Positions 11,991-23,189 of a stretch of DNA of 64,000 nucleotides are shown in pieces. This stretch comes from Carettochelys insculpta (Eukaryota > Chordata > Testudines > Carettochelyidae), in assembly GCF_033958435.1 (NCBI RefSeq), contig NC_134152.1, positions 18,028,001 through 18,092,000 of the forward strand, in the 5' to 3' direction. A program made the translations under genes and the position numbers. Numbering within the stretch: the first letter of the stretch is position 1; every line of letters begins with the position of its first letter. Below the pieces are notes generated by a model that made no database searches, was not told the origin of the DNA, and saw only the letters and a program-made list of their open reading frames with translations.

Positions 11991-11999
11991 TAAATAATA

Positions 12000-12892
12000 A
12001 AAAAAGAAACATTTATGCTTACTTTACAGCACATTATACACAATGTGACTTCAGGTTGGATCTGTCCACAAGCTTTCTTAGATTAAGAATAAGGGAGGTG
12101 CAGAGAGGCTTTGCAGCTCAACACTGAGCTTTCCATCCATTAAATCCATGTCTGGCCTCTTCCCTACCTGCTCTCCTCCCTCCCACCACTTCAGGAGTGT
12201 CTTGAATTGGCAGATTCGTGCCTCATCCCCACTTCTACCCCTTCCTCCCAGAGCCTGAACTCTGCAAATCATTCAAGCTCTTAGAGGGAGGAGGAATCGG
12301 CAGGGGGAGGGCAGCATGAATCAGCCAATTCATTGCACTAAGAAGTGCTGGGAGGGACAGGGAAGTGTAGGTAAGTCTTGGGCCCCCAGTGGAGGGAAAA
12401 AGACATATTGAGGGACATTTGCTTTCAGATCCCCAAAGGCCAGTTCTCAGGGTGAACGCTGCATTTAGGTCTGAGTCCTGGCTCGCTGATGGGAATAGGG
12501 CACTGGGGACAATTACCCTGAAACATGATGATTTAAAGAGCCTGGGATTCTGATCAGTGATGTGACAGCAGCAACACCTGGAATTCCGAGCCCTGTTCAG
12601 CCTGCTGTGAGTGTGTCTAACTGCTAAGGTGTATGATGAAATTTTGGATTTCATTATAGTTTTGTAATCTGCACCCTGGACCCTGCACCCTTTTGCAGTG
12701 AGGGAAAATCCTAGCATGAGAAGCAGCATGAAAGAGAATGCCAGCCAGCCTACTCAGCCTTCTGCAATGACTAAGGAGTCTAGAGTCATTTCTGAACTTG
12801 AAGATCCTTGGTGGAGTTATGAATGTACCACCTTTTAGTTAGCTAGCCAGGGAAATTGTTTGGGGATGACATACTTCGTGAATCGTGTCCTC
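12000..12892. other. intronic sequence, partly GC-richer
   Basis: No coding homology recognised. The 164-codon minus frame near 12235-12729 lacks any domain or splice support and is taken as chance. Confidence 0.4.
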
Positions 12893-13110
12893 AATCCAGC
12901 ACGAATGGTCAGTCTACTTGGGTCAGACCAAAGATCAATCTAGCTCAATATCCTGTCTTCTGATAGTGGCCAGTGCCAGATGCTTCAGAGTGAATGAACA
13001 GAAGAGGTAATCACCAAGTGAGCTGTCCCCTGTTTTGCATTCACCACTTCTTACAACCAGAGCCTAAGGACATGAGGTAAGGGTTTGAGGATTTGATTGT
13101 CAGCTGCCTA
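12893..13110 (-). repeat. CR1 LINE 3' UTR fragment
   Basis: On the minus strand it reads acaggggacagctc, cactctgaagcatctggca, ctggccactatcagaagac, aggatattgagctagattga and tttggtctgacccaagtag. This is the 3' UTR type seen on + at about 34170-34270. No coding part is attached here. Confidence 0.65.
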
Positions 13111-14920
13111 TTAAATCTGTGGAGAGGCTTACCGCCTTAACCCACCTGTGACACTTTTGAGTTGTACTTATTGCATTCAGACACATGGCTAATTACTGCA
13201 CAGAAGCACTGCGGTCACAGGTCATCAAATGCATCTTTAAAATACATGTCTCAATGAGATACTAATTTTAAGGTCTGTAATTATCAAGTAACCTGACTGG
13301 TCACTGGTGACCCTGAGAATAGTTTGTTACTCTGTTATGTTATAATTATCTCTTGCTTTAAATAATTGCATTAAATATATTTCACGTGTTTGTGTATTTC
13401 TTTGAGGTCTCCAGCTATCTGGCAACTATATGGTTGTCCTTTGATTACAATTGTCTTCCCAAGCTGCCCTTGGTGACCATGCCAAGGAGTAATGGGAGTG
13501 CAGGCACCTACAAGTAAATTCATGTGGAAAGAAAAAAGAAGAAAAAGAAGTTACACCCTGCTGAGTGGGTGGTGCGTTCCAGAAGAACACAGGGTGGTGT
13601 ATCAGGAGATTGGTGCTAAATAATGGAACTGGGTAGACAGTATCTTAATGTAGTGTCCTCTATCTATAAACTTTTTTCAATTAAATGAAATGTATAGTAT
13701 GATGGTTTTGAAGCCTACATGATAGTAACTACTAATAAGAATAACAGAATATACATTTCCATTAGTACAGGATCTGATCCTGCAGTAACTTTAAATGCTA
13801 GAATGCACTGACCCTGAAATCTAAGAAAGTTATAGAATTTTAATTTGTTTCACACCACAAAAATCAAAGCATGTGAGTATTAATGAGTACGATCTCCAGT
13901 TACAAGATTATTTCATATTTAAGTTAACTGAGGGGATTATATTTCCAAAGCCTTCTTTGTTTAGTTAATGTATGGTAAAGTTCTAAAAGATATTAGACAG
14001 ATGTTGACATTAGAGAGATGTAATTTTTAGCAGCTTCCTGTGATGCAGCAAGATATCAAAGTCTGCTCCTGAGAAATCTGCTCCCACTGCCCAAACAATA
14101 CAGCAGAATTAGGTGCAAAACAGTAATGAAGGGAGAGGTTTTAGCAAGAGGTAGCTTTCCCTCTTTCTTATTAAAATCACCGCTAAAGAACTAATGGGGA
14201 TAAAGAACAGTTGCTACTACGAGCAACACAGTCCCTGATTCGACAAAAGTATTTAAACACATATTTTAGTATTTTACACATCAATGGACCATAAGCACGT
14301 AGTTTACATTAACTATGTGTTTTAAGTGCTTTGCTAAACAAGGGTACAAGAGCTTCTACTTCCTGCCCTAATGCTTTAAAATGTAATGTTCTTTTTGTAG
14401 CAAGTTGTACTCTTTTTAGCTGTTTTAAGTAAGCAATGAGTAAGCACCATCTTGCAAGAATGACCTTCCAACATGTATACTATTATTCATTTATCAGTTA
14501 CATAGAATTGGTATGATTCACTCAAACATTGTAGGAGTATTTATGCATTGATAAAAGCAATACAATCACAAAAGTGGAAGTCACACATACGTAATTCATA
14601 AATACAGCTATGACAATGCATATAATGTCAAAATAACTTGTCTAACCTGGGTTTATGATTTTGCATGCCAGCCTAGTACTACACAAGAAATACAATCAAC
14701 AGATTCACAATAAGATTCTTGGAGTTTGTTTTGTACATTAGCAAAATACACTGTACACTAAAAATGTAGTGCACACATAATATGTATCAAATCCTGAACA
14801 TTTAATACAACATACACACATTGACAAATGTGATTGAAAGATGGATGGATGGAATTCAAAGATTTCCTAAGCAAAAGAGCTGCTATTTTAAATTAAATAC
14901 GAATTCCCAAGGGCAGATAA
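13111..14920. other. AT-rich unique intron
   Basis: About 1.8 kb with no recognised repeat, gene or RNA. A short GATG/GGAT-rich run lies near 14835-14852. Confidence 0.45.
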
Positions 14921-15054
14921 CTATACAGTATCCTGTATCAGAGAGATAGCCGTGTTAGTGTGGGTCTTCGAGAACAACAGGAAGTCCTGTGGCACCTTAT
15001 CTGTTAGTCTTTAAGGTGCCAAAGGACTTCCTGTTGTTCTATACAGTATCCTGT
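14921..15054. repeat. palindromic-type repeat with 16-bp target duplication
   Basis: The 102-bp insert (14937-15038) begins tatcagagagatagccgtg and has inverted copies of 'acaggaagtcctgtggcacc' near its middle and end. It is flanked by an exact 16-bp direct repeat, ctatacagtatcctgt, at 14921-14936 and 15039-15054. It is a short member of the family also at 24965, 26883, 49810 and 50045. Confidence 0.85.
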
Positions 15055-15110
15055 CCTTTGGAAAGTTTCTCATCATCCTCTTGTTCTTGTGTTATAAGAA
15101 AGGTGCCTAC

Positions 15111-15531
15111 GGCTATGTCTTCACTAGCCCAAAACTTCGAAATGGCCATGCAAATGACCATTTTGAAATTTACTAATGAAGCGCTGAAATATATATTAAG
15201 TGCCTCATTAGCATGTGGGCGGCCATGGCACTTTGAAATTGACGCGGCTCACCGCCGCACGGTTCCTTTTCGAAAGGACCCCGCCTACTTCGAAGCCCCC
15301 TTATTCCTATCAGCAGATGGGAATAAGGGGACTTCGAAGTAGCCAGGGTCCTTTCGAAAAGGAGCCCCATCTGGATGAGCCGCACGGTGGCGAGCCACGG
15401 CAATTTCAAAGTGCCGCGGCCGCCCGCATGCTAATGAGGTGCTGAATATGTATTTCAGCGCTTCATTAGCAAACTTCGAAATGGCCATTTGCATAGCCAT
15501 TTCGAAGTTTGGGGCTAGTGCAGACACGGCC
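15111..15531. mobile_element. 421-bp foldback Harbinger-type MITE
   Basis: The left end ggctatgtcttcactagccc and the right end, reverse-complemented as ggccgtgtctgcactagccc, begin a long inverted repeat that continues through cttcgaaatggc, gctaatgaggtgctgaa-type blocks and ccttttcgaaagga to a centre near 15315. Almost the whole element folds on itself. It has no coding capacity; the open frames over it are mirror images of each other. Confidence 0.88.
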
Positions 15532-15544
15532 TATATTTACTTTT

Positions 15545-15835
15545 CCCATGCTAGTCATCATTTTGCATACCTTTATCATATCTCCTCTTCATTGGCTCCT
15601 TCCTAATTAGTCCTAATCTTTTCAATGTTTCCTTACATAAATATTTCTAAGTACTGATGATGTCTACTTCCAAATCTCTATTTTGTCTTCCCATTAAAAA
15701 ACACTAGAGTAACCAGAAGCGAATACAGTATTCCAGGATTTATATAACCCATTATAACAACAATTTACTACTATATTTTAATGAATATTATTTGCTTTTT
15801 TGATTGCTGATACACATTTCCCAGACAATGGTTAC
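15545..15835 (-). repeat. old diverged CR1 LINE fragment
   Basis: The + strand contains tttatcatatctcctcttc, gaatacagtattccagga and a later tttgcttttttgattgctg. This order matches antisense CR1 ORF2 sequence, as in the better preserved copy at 10250-10560. Very diverged. Confidence 0.4.
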
Positions 15836-16965
15836 AATTATGTGCATGGGATACATAATGAATGAAGCAAGTTTATGTAGTCAACGAGGTTATTGCCAGT
15901 TCACTTAATGTCTTATTCACTACAGAAACTAAGTTATGTAGTGTATGAGAACAGTGGAGGAGTGGGAGGGCGGAGGAGAACAGCAGAGAAAGCTAGAATG
16001 GATGGTTAGGACATAGGACTGAACCCAGTAGTGACTGATAACTGCAGATAGTAAGGGAGTCTAATTTAAAGGTTATGGTCTTATGTAACAAGGTTCAAGG
16101 CAGGTACTCATGAAACAAAGGATTTCTAGTACTACTTTTGATATAATTTTATGATACTATATATTATCACATGGAGACAGTAATAAAAGAGAACTAAACA
16201 TGAAGAAAACTATGATTGTATGCTTTTTATATACATTAAAAATCTTAAAGTTGTCCTAATGATGGCTAGCAGAAGCTGTCAAGATAAGTGCCCTTCATTG
16301 CAACATCCTGCCTTCCAACCCAGACCCCATACCCTCCACATCTCCTGCCAGGAGCCCAGCCTGCCAACAGCAATCCAGGCCTCAGGTCAGAATAGTTAAA
16401 GGGAATTTCTTTGTGAAGAAATTCTGTCTATCTTAGTAACAATTATTTTGCTGAAAAGTTTTCTGACACCCATTTATTCTCAGCTCATAAAGACCCCTAA
16501 TAGCAAAATTCTCTCTGAATTTGGATGTGCAAAAAGAAATATTTGTTATACTAAAGTTTTAGATATACTTCTATGAGCATAATTCTCTGTTATACTAAAG
16601 TTTTATGTGTATTTCTATAAGCTTAATTCTCTATCAATTTGTGGGTATAAATAATTCAATGTAGTTCTGGTTTAAACCAAGAACATTTGGACAGGATGAG
16701 TTAGTTTTTCATTGCATTACATTAATTTTAATCAACTACATTTAAAAGTGTTATCTGCAAATTGTAAAACAAGGTCACAAAACTGAAATAAAGTAGTTTC
16801 TTTTTCGCAATGTAAAAGCAATGTTACTTTGCCCATAAGCGATCTTCCTTCTTTTCGCTTTGCTTTGTTCTTTATTCTAATTTGTGAGGGCTTATAAGGT
16901 CAGATGGAATGAGGACAAGTATATATTTTAGCTCTATTATAACTGCCTATCCAATACAAAAAGGG
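15836..16965. other. unique intronic sequence
   Basis: No recognised repeat or gene. A duplicated phrase, gttatactaaagtttta, occurs near 16547 and 16591, a small local tandem duplication. Confidence 0.4.
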
Positions 16966-17180
16966 CGCATCTACACAGCACTGCCCTTCCAGAAGGGACA
17001 TGTTAATGAGTGAAGGGGAACATTCAAATGAGGTGAAGATTTGAATATTGCATACCTCATTTGCATATTTCTGTGAGATCTTGCTTCCAGAAGAGCCTTT
17101 TCCAGAAACAAAAGCTGCCATGTAGACAGGGTTCATTTGCATGGAAACCTCCACTTCTGGGAGACCACTTATTCCTCAAA
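16966..17180. mobile_element. MITE remnant with 'catctacac' terminus
   Basis: Starts gggcgcatctacacagcac and contains ctcatttgcat and cttccagaag blocks typical of the local foldback MITEs. The right arm is degraded, so the end is approximate. Confidence 0.5.
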
Positions 17181-17785
17181 CATTTAAGGAACCTGCATCT
17201 ATTCTCTAAAGCTTTCACTGTTTTATTCTATTCTAGCAGTAATGCAAGTACCTACAGATTATTGGCCTGTAAGATGTTGCTTTAGCACATTTTTTTTATA
17301 TTTAGAATATATAGAAATTTCCAGCCTAAGTTAATCTTCCTTTACATCTGCATCAGTGTCCAGTGTTGGTGCATGGGACCCTAAGTTAATCTAGCCACAA
17401 AAATGTCAGTGTGCTGACGTAGAATGTGATATTATCTTGGGAGATATCTGAAGGTGCCAAAAATACAATAGCCCTGTCAGTTTGGACATCCTGCTCTAGC
17501 ATAGAGTAGAGGCTGTGTTCTTCATCTGGTACTTCTCAGCATTCTAACCACAGATGCACATTTTAGCAATTTGTCCATGAGGACATGGAGTGACAACTCA
17601 TGCATACTCAAAAGAGTGTCTTAGTCTAATCTTCCAATCAAATGTGTGTACCTTCAAAATCATAGGGTGTGGAAGTCTAGTTTTGGTTTGGGGAGGACTG
17701 GACGAAGTGACACAAGAAGGGTCACAGAACCCTACAGTGGATTTTTCAAGCTTCTTGTCCAAATTTCCTTCATCTTTTCTGTTCA
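17181..17785. other. intronic sequence without a recognised feature
   Basis: No coding homology, inverted repeat or known element end was recognised before the Tigger-like MITE. Confidence 0.4.
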
Positions 17786-17791
17786 CTAGTG

Positions 17792-18127
17792 CAGTAAACT
17801 CTTTCATATCAGGCAGCCCTGGGACCAGGAGGATTCTGGATATTCATGATACTCTGGATAATAGAAAGGTATACCTAGCAATGCATAACACTAAAAAAAC
17901 CCAAGATTAGATCTTTAGAAACAAACAAAAATACATGCAGAGTACTTTATTTAGCAGTGATAGTAGTATTGTATACTGTAAACTTATACTGTATTTGCTA
18001 TATATTTTTGTATTTACTTTCATTCTACTGTACTTATAGAAAATGTAACTAAAATTTACTTATGGTTAAAATGCCAGTTATTTAAGAGTTCTGGATGATA
18101 GAAAGCAAGATATGAAAGAGTTTACTG
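17792..18127. mobile_element. Tc1/mariner-Tigger-like MITE
   Basis: The left terminus cagtaaactctttcatatc is matched exactly, in reverse complement, by the right terminus ending gaaagagtttactg at 18127. The right flank is TA, the target site of this superfamily. The left flank is TG, a one-base change. The 336-bp length, AT-rich interior and lack of a reading frame fit a non-autonomous Tigger-type element. Confidence 0.75.
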
Positions 18128-18437
18128 TACTAGTACCTCTTTGAAGCTTTCAGTTTCCTCCTCTGTATTACTCTCTCACCATCAGCAGAGTGAGGCTGGT
18201 CCTTCAACTCCTCGAGTTCTCAGGAGGGTGCATGAGCATGGTGTTATACTAGGCATTTGGAACTGTATACTCAGGACGCACTTATGTTACCGACTAGGGC
18301 GAGTGAATCCATTTATGTGTGTGACTTTACTATGGACTGCAATAAAAATTATTCTGCTTTGGTACTGCTTAGAGAGTATGTGGGATTGCTGCAGGTCCCA
18401 AGACCTACCTCCAGACATGGAACTGTTTTAGCTCTTA

Positions 18438-18858
18438 GGCTGCTTCTACACTCTCCCATCAGAGGTGGCATGGTAATGAGGCAATCTGAAGCAGGCTAAT
18501 GAAGTGCTAACATGCATGTTCAGTGATTCATTAGCATAATGGCAGCCGCGCAAATTTTGAAGGGCAGACTTCAAATTACAGATTGGCAGTGTAGATGGGA
18601 GCAGCTTTGAAATAAGCACCTCTTTTTGTCATTCCCGTACTCCAATCTAGTTTGGTGAGAGTAAGAGAATGTCGAAGTTTTGAAGCTGCCCCAATCTACA
18701 CTGTGAATCTGCAATTCGAAGTCCGCACTTTGAAATTCACACAGCTGCCAATATGCTGATGAGATGCTGAATATGCACGTTAGCACCTCACTAGCCTGCT
18801 TCAAATTGCCTCGTTACCATGCCACCTCTGACAGGAGAGTGAGAGCGCAGAAGCAGCC
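18438..18858. mobile_element. 421-bp foldback Harbinger-type MITE with TTA target duplication
   Basis: The left end ggctgcttctacactctccc is mirrored by the right end ggagagtgagagcgcagaag plus cagcc. The arms continue inward (ggcaatctgaagcaggctaat mirrors attagcctgcttcaaattg-type sequence, slightly diverged). The flanking bases are TTA on both sides, the Harbinger target site. Same length as the MITE at 15111. Confidence 0.85.
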
Positions 18859-19029
18859 TTAGTATCTGTAGTCCAGGGTGGAGGGCAAACTTAGAGATTC
18901 TCAGGTCAGCCTTTTTGCTAGGTAGACACATTCTACAAGGTCATCATCCTAGCAGTCAAAAATATAAGACATGTTTTAATGCTGGAAATTAGAATGTACA
19001 CACCTTGATGGATAACTCAAACTGTGGCT

Positions 19030-20285
19030 GAGCAGAGCAATGTACAGCCATCACTGCTCATGAACTGACTCAGTTTAACACTAATATTGCTATCTTATCC
19101 AAAACTAGAAGAGCTGATGAAGGACAAGTGAGGGAGGAGAAAGGAAGATATGCCTACTTCGGGAAGGGGAAATCTTTGGATGAACCTTAACTGCATGGAG
19201 TGGGCTTTGCTATAAAAAACAGCTCATTAGGCACCTCTCTGAGTTATCAGTTGACATCGATGAGCTGCCTGTGATACGCCAACTAAGGCTTAGTAAAAAA
19301 AACCCAACAACAACAGGCATCTATTGTGAGCTCCTATGCAACAACACTGGAGGCTGATGCAGATGTAAAGGATGATTTCTACTCTCAGCTGGAAACCATT
19401 TTGTCAGAGACCCCTCAAGAAGATAAGATCAACCTCCTGGGAGATTACAAGCACATGTTGAATGAGACTCAGACCTGTGGAAAGGAACAATTGGGAAAGA
19501 AAAAGTTGGCAAAAGTAACTCAAATGGAATTCTGCTCTTGACCAAGTGTGCTGAACATGAATTTTTATTATCAAACACACAATTTTCTGACAAAAGGACA
19601 AGTTCAAAACATCTTGGAGACATCCACACTCAAAGTACTTCTTGACTACATCATAGTTTGTGCCTGAGTTCACAGTGATGTACTTCTCACAAGAGCAATG
19701 CTGATGATTGCTGTCTGATCATTGCCTCATTTGATCAACTATGAAAATTAACATAGCCTCTAAAGCGAGGCTGCAAAAGAAACAGGTCAGGCACAAGCTA
19801 GCTAAAGGTTCAAGATCTGAAGAATCCCATTAAACATGACCACTTCCAACCAGTCTTAGAAGGAAAGCGTCCATCAAAGTTTCCAGAAGAAACTGAGAAA
19901 CAGTGGAGCCAGCTGAGAGCAGTAATCAACAATGCCTGTGAGGAAGGCATAGGGAACCAAACCAGAAAACATAAGGACTGGTTCAATGAGAATGATGCTG
20001 AGACCGAGCAACTAATTAATTAGAAGAGAATGGCATTTCAAGGTTGGCAGAATGACATCATTTTTAATACAAAGAGAGAAGCACATGCCAAACTGAGGGC
20101 AGAAGTCCAACGTAAAACTGGAGAAGTCAAGAACAAATGGTGGACTGAAAAACCACAAGAACGCCAACATCTTGCAGACATCCACAACACACATTTCCTA
20201 TAGTTCTACTGAAGCGGCAACTGAACATAGAAACAATATTTGATGTCAATGGCCCACCCATCAGCTACCATTTCCTGAGCCTATA
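19030..20285 (+). pseudogene. LINE ORF2 endonuclease fragment ('craniofacial development protein 2-like' type)
   Basis: Fragments of an apurinic-type endonuclease of a non-LTR retrotransposon. In order: NIAILSKTRRADEGQV (about 19080-19130), GRYAYFGKG (about 19147-19172), GVGFAIKNS (about 19201-19225), IVSSYATTLEADADVKDDF (about 19325-19380), EDKINLLGDY (about 19420-19450, where the usual motif is LLGDFNARVG), then LDYIIV near 19643 and a downstream HQDWF-like segment near 19972. Frames change several times and stops are common. No RT domain follows. The family (RTE, L2 or CR1 clade) cannot be fixed from this piece. Confidence 0.72.
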
Positions 20286-20576
20286 GAACAAAGAAATATG
20301 CTTTCCTTATTCCCAACTTTCTTTTTAACAAATCAATTATTATTATTTCCCTTCAATTTAGAACAGTTAAACTTTAATAAATTGGCATAGAAGCAGTTGA
20401 TCTTGCACCAGTAGTTTGGCTATTAGCATAATTTTGCATACACGAGATATGGAACCATTGAAATATGACTGTCAGGCTCATGACCTTGCTGAACATCTAA
20501 CACTCAATCTGCCCATGATAATAAACTAAGGTTTTGGAATTTCCCAGATCTGCTCTGGGTTACAATCAAATTGTAC

Positions 20577-20801
20577 TTAAGGTAAATATCAAAACACAAA
20601 GCAGTCAAGTAGCACTTTAAAGACTAGCAAAATAGTTTATTAGGTGAGCTTTCGTGGGACTGAAGAAGTGGGTCTGTCCCATGAAAGCTCACCTCATAAA
20701 CTATTTTGCTAGTCTTTAAACTGCTACTTGACTGCTTTTTGTTTTGATAGCGTATAGACGAGCACGCCTTACTCTCTGTTACTATTCAACATTTAAGGTA
20801 A
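20577..20801. repeat. palindromic-type repeat, second subfamily, 9-bp target duplication
   Basis: The insert (20586-20792) has two inverted arms: aagcagtcaagtagca, aaagactagcaaaatagtt and aggtgagctttcgtggga mirrored by tcccatgaaagctcacct, aactattttgctagtcttt and tgctacttgactgctt. It ends in tatagacgagcacgcctt plus actctctgttac. A 9-bp direct repeat, ttaaggtaa, flanks it at 20577-20585 and 20793-20801. Related copies lie at 46498 and 56440. Confidence 0.85.
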
Positions 20802-20825
20802 GTAATGCTATCTTACTCTACCAAA

Positions 20826-20826
20826 A

Positions 20827-20859
<33 letters not shown>

Positions 20860-20860
20860 T
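20826..20860. repeat. (GA)n microsatellite
   Basis: About 17 GA units with one interruption. Confidence 0.95.
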
Positions 20861-21783
20861 TATAAGAGTATGAGAGTAGTGCACTTCTACTACCATTCTT
20901 CAAAATCTAGTAGTTATCAGAGATGTATTTAGTTGAAGCCCAAGTACTTCATGCTGCCATTGCTGAAAACATCTGGCAGGTATCCTATTAGCTACTGGTT
21001 ATTAAGACTACACACATCATTGACTGTTGGGCATAACTGAAGCTAGAGACATTTATTTCTGTATCCCTCCAGTGGCATCAGCCAACATTGAATATTTACA
21101 AGTAACACAACTAGAGACCACATTGACTGCACAGGAAAATCTGAATTTTCTATCTGTAAATAATTTACTCAGTATGACCACTGAGAATAATGAGAAACTG
21201 TATAATCTAAGTCCTACTGGAGATGAATAAATTAATTGAAATGCCTACTTATAAAAGTACAAGTAATTGATTTCAGATTTTATGCTCAGATTTGTATACC
21301 AAACCTTGGTCAAAATATAGATTAAAGACCCACCAGTGTTTCATTTACACTTTGAAATATTTAATCACACATAATTGAAAACCTCCTGCACGTACAGTAC
21401 CTTTTAGACTTATGTCTCTGGAAACCCACCCTATTACCTACATAAATCTGTAAGCAATAGAAATCACTGCTTCTTTTTAATAGTCCTCTAATATTCTTAT
21501 ATAATGAATTAGTTTAACACATTAAAAGATTATTATTAAATAACTAAAAGGAGTGTCAGATCAAGCAATCAGATCACTATGCCCAACCATTTGTTCCTTG
21601 TTTCTCAACTGGGAAAATTAGGGATTGTATTATACATTTTATGAAATATATCATTCACAGGTGCACCAAATATAATTGATAGTCACCTGTATTCATTTTC
21701 TATGTTATTGATTATAACTTTTATTTTAATTCATTCAGTATTTAATTTCAAAATATTAAGATTATGCTTTCCTTTTTGAGTAC
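20861..21783. other. intron flanking the PX exon (3' side of the exon)
   Basis: AT-rich sequence directly downstream of the exon on the minus strand. No further exon recognised. Confidence 0.45.
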
Positions 21784-21924
21784 CTTGTTTCCAATGGCTT
21801 TTTTTGGTGGGAAGTTAAAGGTCCTTACTTGATGGTATTTATTCTGTAACTTGTGATGTAAGCTTCTGAATTCTGCATATCTTCGATAAACATTCCATTC
21901 ATCATCTTTTATTCTAATATATAC
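21784..21924 (-). CDS. SNX29: internal exon of sorting nexin 29, PX-domain part
   Basis: The exon encodes 47 residues, starting VYIRIKDDEWNVYRRYAEF and ending FNFPPKKAIGNK. It carries the two PX-domain signatures that bind phosphoinositide headgroups: RRY followed by x-EF, and the proline-rich PPKK loop. I recognise the string KDDEWNVYRRY with LHHKLQNKY as SNX29, a RUN/PX-domain sorting nexin thought to act in endosomal membrane traffic. On the minus strand the acceptor is a pyrimidine-rich tract ending tttgcag, just above 21924, and the donor is AAG followed by gtactc just below 21784. Length 141 is a multiple of three and the reading is phase 0 at both ends, with no stop. The intact frame and splice sites in a sea of decayed repeats indicate a functional exon. 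Compared with what I remember of mammalian SNX29, a few positions differ (for example Ala after RRY, and His in NKYHQV where Pro is usual). A different PX protein is possible but unlikely. Confidence 0.82.
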
Positions 21925-21955
21925 CTGCAAATGTAAAAGAAAAGATCATTTAGAA
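21925..21955 (-). promoter_or_regulatory. splice acceptor and polypyrimidine tract of the PX exon
   Basis: Reading the minus strand toward the exon gives gatcttttcttttacatttg then CAG, directly before GTATATATT. This is a good acceptor with a T-rich tract. Confidence 0.75.
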
Positions 21956-23184
21956 GGCAATAATTACATTCATTTTTGTCTCTTTTTATTCAGTTTTATG
22001 ACATAACATCTCAGTAGTTTTAGAATTATTTACCTACAAAAACATCTGATTGCACACAGTTACCAAAAGTACGGCTATATATAGACAATGTGCCATTAAT
22101 CTAATTCTCTTTCACTGGATTCAATGGAGACATATAACAATGTGATAACTGTCACAAGACATGGCTGCAATTTGGTGATAAGATAACTGTTAATGCTTTC
22201 CTTTGCCGTGGTTTCTAGGTGGTCTAGGGGCTAATACACAAAGAAAAAAGTAATCTGGCATCTCCAGCACTGATTCCTGTACATCAAATAACTTTCCAAT
22301 TTCATACCTGAATTTCTAGTCATAATTCTTATATCACAAACTATTTATTCATCACATTTATGCTGCATCTCAACCCACGTCCTTGGGAATGTACAGTGTT
22401 TTTTAAGAAGTCAAAGTATATGAAAAGTATGAGCTAGTGAAATCTTATTGTTTGCAAAAGAGAAGTTGTTTTAGCTCCCCTTTTAGCATACGATATGTAG
22501 TATAATTTCACACACTGGATGTTTTTGCTACAATTTAATTACTTTCATGACATTACTACCAATACTGTGGTAATTCTTCTTCCCCCTGAGGGAAAACCTC
22601 AAGAAAAAAAAACAAAACAAAACAAAAAACATGCTCACAAAACTCTGAGAATTAGTTCACAGCTCTAAAACTATGTTCCCTGTCAGGAAAAGGGTTTTTA
22701 ACCTCATGAAGCAAGTAGGAAAGGCATAGTTCTAAAATCCAGAAACTCTGCTATGAACTCAGGAACCAACAGGCAGTTTTTGAGGACAACTAGTGCCCTC
22801 TCTGCCGTGACTTCTTGCTTGCCTACCCACATTTACTTAATTCCTTGAGGAGCTATTTTGCTGCTGGTTCCCTCTGAAGCATTCCTCCCTCCCCAAACAT
22901 TCTAATGTTAATGACTTCTGCAGTTTACCTAATGTCTAGGACAGATTAGAACAGATGAACTGAAACTGCCATATTTCTCTTCCTCATCATTTTAAGAGAG
23001 CCCAGATTACTGAGATGATGATCATCTGAAAACAGTAGTGCTGATGGTAATCAAAGACAAAAGGATTAGAAAGAAAAGAGGAAACAGGAATCAGCAAGGA
23101 AGGGGGAAAAAAAGCCAAAGCAAAACAAAAGTATTCAAACTCAGGTGTCTAAAATTAAATATTTAAATCTGTAGATGGAGATGC
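21956..23184. other. intron upstream of the PX exon
   Basis: AT-rich, no recognised repeat or exon. An A-rich run lies near 22604-22630. Confidence 0.45.
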
Positions 23185-23189
23185 ACATC

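Noticed and set aside
12235..12729. 164-codon minus frame
   Set aside because: No recognisable domain, no splice-site context; treated as chance.
19030..20285. Host gene 'craniofacial development protein 2'
   Set aside because: That annotation name is commonly given to LINE endonuclease fragments. Stops and frameshifts here show a dead LINE, not the host gene.
1..21783. Search for the next SNX29 exon (residues after AIGNK)
   Set aside because: I looked for the reverse-complement of a Lys/Arg/Gln-rich continuation and found no convincing exon; it probably lies outside the window.
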